From the NCBI GenBank assembly GCA_905233525.1, contig CAJOEW010000001.1, positions 1 through 53,779 on the forward strand: DNA of 53,779 nt, written 5' to 3'. Positions within the stretch are counted from its first letter, which is position 1. Each line of letters starts with the position of its first letter. A program made the translations under genes and the position numbers. The notes beneath the pieces were generated by a model. The model made no database searches. It was not told the DNA's origin and saw nothing but the letters and a program-made list of their open reading frames with translations. This DNA is from an uncultured Synergistales bacterium (GTDB lineage: Bacteria > Synergistota > Synergistia > Synergistales > Aminobacteriaceae). Of this stretch, positions 52,176-53,779 are shown one piece after another.

Positions 52176-53779
52176 ATGCGCAAAAATTTTTGTATGCTCA
52201 TGATTTTAACGGCAGCTTTATTTTTCACAACACAAGCCCATTCAGCTGAAAACATGTCAGAATTATTCAGAGCTAGATCATGGGTGAAGATGGAGCAGCT
52301 TTTTAATTCGCTCAAGAAAAAAACTAATCTTGATTATTCGCTTATGGCTAATGCTTACAGGTTACAGGAACGTTGGAGCGACGCGGTATCTATTTTGGAA
52401 ATTCATTCTAAAAATTTTCCTGCGTCAATAAAACCTTATGCTGATATGACGTTATTATTAGGCTATGAGAAATTAAACAGAACTCAGGACGCTATAAATT
52501 TGTCTGAACGTTTGTACAAAGTCGCGCCTTTAGAATTAAAATATTATGTCGCGTATGCACAATATAGAGCTTATAATTCGCGCGGAGATAATAAAAATTC
52601 CCTCGCCGCTTTAAATCGTATGCTTTCACACGCTGATACGGACGAAAAAAAAATTAACACGCTCACGAAATTGATAGCCGCTCAAAATCCTAATCATAAT
52701 CAAAAAATTGAGCACGCCTTGAAATTATTAGAGCTTCAACCGACAAATAAAGATGCTGGAAAAATTCTCGCAGGCCATAAAAAACCATATCCGAATAATA
52801 TTTTGACGGCGTTAGGAGTTCACGAACACCAGATCGGAAATAATTCGGCTGCGTTTGAATATTTAAAGAATGTCAATTCGAGAAAAGCTATTTATTATCG
52901 TGCCTGGGCGTTATCAAGATTAAAACGTAATAACGAAGCTTTAACGACATGGGCAAATCTCGTTTTAAGCGGGAATTCATACTCATTGAGCGCCGTCACA
53001 AGAATAGCTAACCTCGCAAAAGATAAAGGCATGCATAATTCCTGCGTGGCTGCTCTCGAAAGAATTGCAAAAGAACGTAAAGGTGAAGTTCAGGCGCGCG
53101 CGTTAAGTTCGTTAATTAAACTAGTGGACAAAAATCAATCACAGAAAAAATCACAGCTTGAAGCAAAAATTTTGAAATCATATCCCAATACGACTTACTC
53201 GTTTAATGTTTTATGGTCACGTGCTTGGGATAATATGAACGCAGGAAATTTTAACGAGGCCGTGAAATTATTAAAGCTCGCAAATTCTCCAGGCGTTACA
53301 TCATACAGACGAGCAAGAATTTTACATTGGCTTGCTTACGCTCAAGAGAGAGCCGGACAAAAAAAAGATGCTGAACGAACTTTAAACACCCTTAAACAAA
53401 AATATCCGCTCACGATTTACGCATTACTGACCGGACAAAAAATAAAAATCATTGACGGCACAAACCCAAATTTAACTTTAAAACCGTCCGAGATTGAACA
53501 ATGGGGATTTATGCACCACGCATATTTAAAATTATCGCGTCCGAAAGCAAGTACAAGAGAATTATACAGAGCGTTAATAATATCCCGTTGGTTGGGACTT
53601 GATGAAAGTTATAACGAAGCTCGCAAAATGGAATCACTATTAACAACCGGCACGACTCTTTACAGATTTGATCTTGAAGCATTATATCCTCGTCCGTTTA
53701 AAAATATTGTCGATAACGCTTCAAAAACATACGGCGTTGAAAGTAATTTTATTTGGGCAATTATGAGACAGGAAAGCGC
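52176..53779 (+). CDS. Slt70-type soluble lytic transglycosylase (3' end outside window)
   Basis: About 534 codons are present, open at the right edge. A signal peptide (about 1-24, ending HSA) and a long run of helical TPR-like repeats form the superhelical U-domain of Slt70. The visible end is NFIWAIMRQES, the start of the catalytic domain with the predicted catalytic Glu. The family cleaves glycan strands to 1,6-anhydro products. Start: ATG 52176, 14 bases after AAGGAG. Divergent from tyrS. Confidence 0.88.
   Translation, partial: MRKNFCMLMILTAALFFTTQAHSAENMSELFRARSWVKMEQLFNSLKKKTNLDYSLMANAYRLQERWSDAVSILEIHSKNFPASIKPYADMTLLLGYEKLNRTQDAINLSERLYKVAPLELKYYVAYAQYRAYNSRGDNKNSLAALNRMLSHADTDEKKINTLTKLIAAQNPNHNQKIEHALKLLELQPTNKDAGKILAGHKKPYPNNILTALGVHEHQIGNNSAAFEYLKNVNSRKAIYYRAWALSRLKRNNEALTTWANLVLSGNSYSLSAVTRIANLAKDKGMHNSCVAALERIAKERKGEVQARALSSLIKLVDKNQSQKKSQLEAKILKSYPNTTYSFNVLWSRAWDNMNAGNFNEAVKLLKLANSPGVTSYRRARILHWLAYAQERAGQKKDAERTLNTLKQKYPLTIYALLTGQKIKIIDGTNPNLTLKPSEIEQWGFMHHAYLKLSRPKASTRELYRALIISRWLGLDESYNEARKMESLLTTGTTLYRFDLEALYPRPFKNIVDNASKTYGVESNFIWAIMRQES

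Overview
The window looks like chromosome of an AT-rich (roughly 35-40 % GC by eye), diderm, flagellated, anaerobe-like bacterium. The mix of a lipid A-type acyltransferase, FtsEX plus an EnvC-like peptidase, a ctsR-clpC pair without mcsA/mcsB, FolE2/QueD, FliS and an Mgl-type sugar transporter fits the Synergistota best; this assignment is inference from gene content, not a search result. About a third of the genes appear to start at TTG or GTG, usually fixed by a clear AGGAGG-type ribosome binding site. No phage, IS element, CRISPR array or integrase was found.

Layout. 1-5.2 kb: tail of an acidic protein, then minus-strand genes for an M48 peptidase, a FlgN-like protein, FliS (with a sigma-28-type promoter), mannose-1-phosphate guanylyltransferase, an M23 peptidase and purine nucleoside phosphorylase. 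5.3-9.9 kb: trpF, an N-terminally truncated DMT transporter, a 65-codon orphan gene, a BamB-like propeller protein, and an SGNH-domain protein with a G8 tract in its reading frame, followed by a 23-codon gene stub. 9.9-15.1 kb (minus strand): ctsR-clpC-azlC-azlD, a VapBC-like toxin-antitoxin pair bounded by a 19-bp direct repeat, and a nitroreductase. A CtsR operator lies in the ctsR promoter. 15.2-22 kb: def-fmt-nudF, a chemoreceptor, a FabK/nitronate monooxygenase-type flavoprotein and a CAP-domain protein.

22-29 kb: a sugar uptake operon with four tandem, diverged galactose-binding-protein paralogues ahead of one mglA and one mglC. MglB1 keeps every E. coli sugar-contact residue; MglB3 has lost at least four. 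29.2 kb: tRNA-Arg(CCT). 29.4-33 kb: an unrecognised 294-aa gene, ftsE, ftsX and an EnvC-like M23 peptidase. 33.1-33.6 kb: wreck of a metallo-beta-lactamase-fold gene. 33.7-45.3 kb: cdd-era-recO, secA, a possible DUF3857-type exported protein, ileS and a TPR lipoprotein. 45.3-52 kb (minus strand): a TauE/SafE gene remnant, pgsA, a CbpA-type DnaJ, and an overlapping operon tyrS, glycosyltransferase-like, lpxL-like, queD, folE2, HlyD-like. The window ends inside an slt-type lytic transglycosylase gene.

Themes. Envelope biogenesis recurs (EnvC/FtsEX, Slt, M23, LpxL, PgsA, SecA, BamB-like, SGNH). Several decayed or truncated genes (MBL-fold, TauE/SafE, DMT transporter, stub after the SGNH gene) suggest deletion-driven gene loss. 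The features most worth follow-up are the MglB quartet, the G8 contingency-type tract, the repeat-bounded toxin-antitoxin cassette and the CtsR-controlled divergent region.
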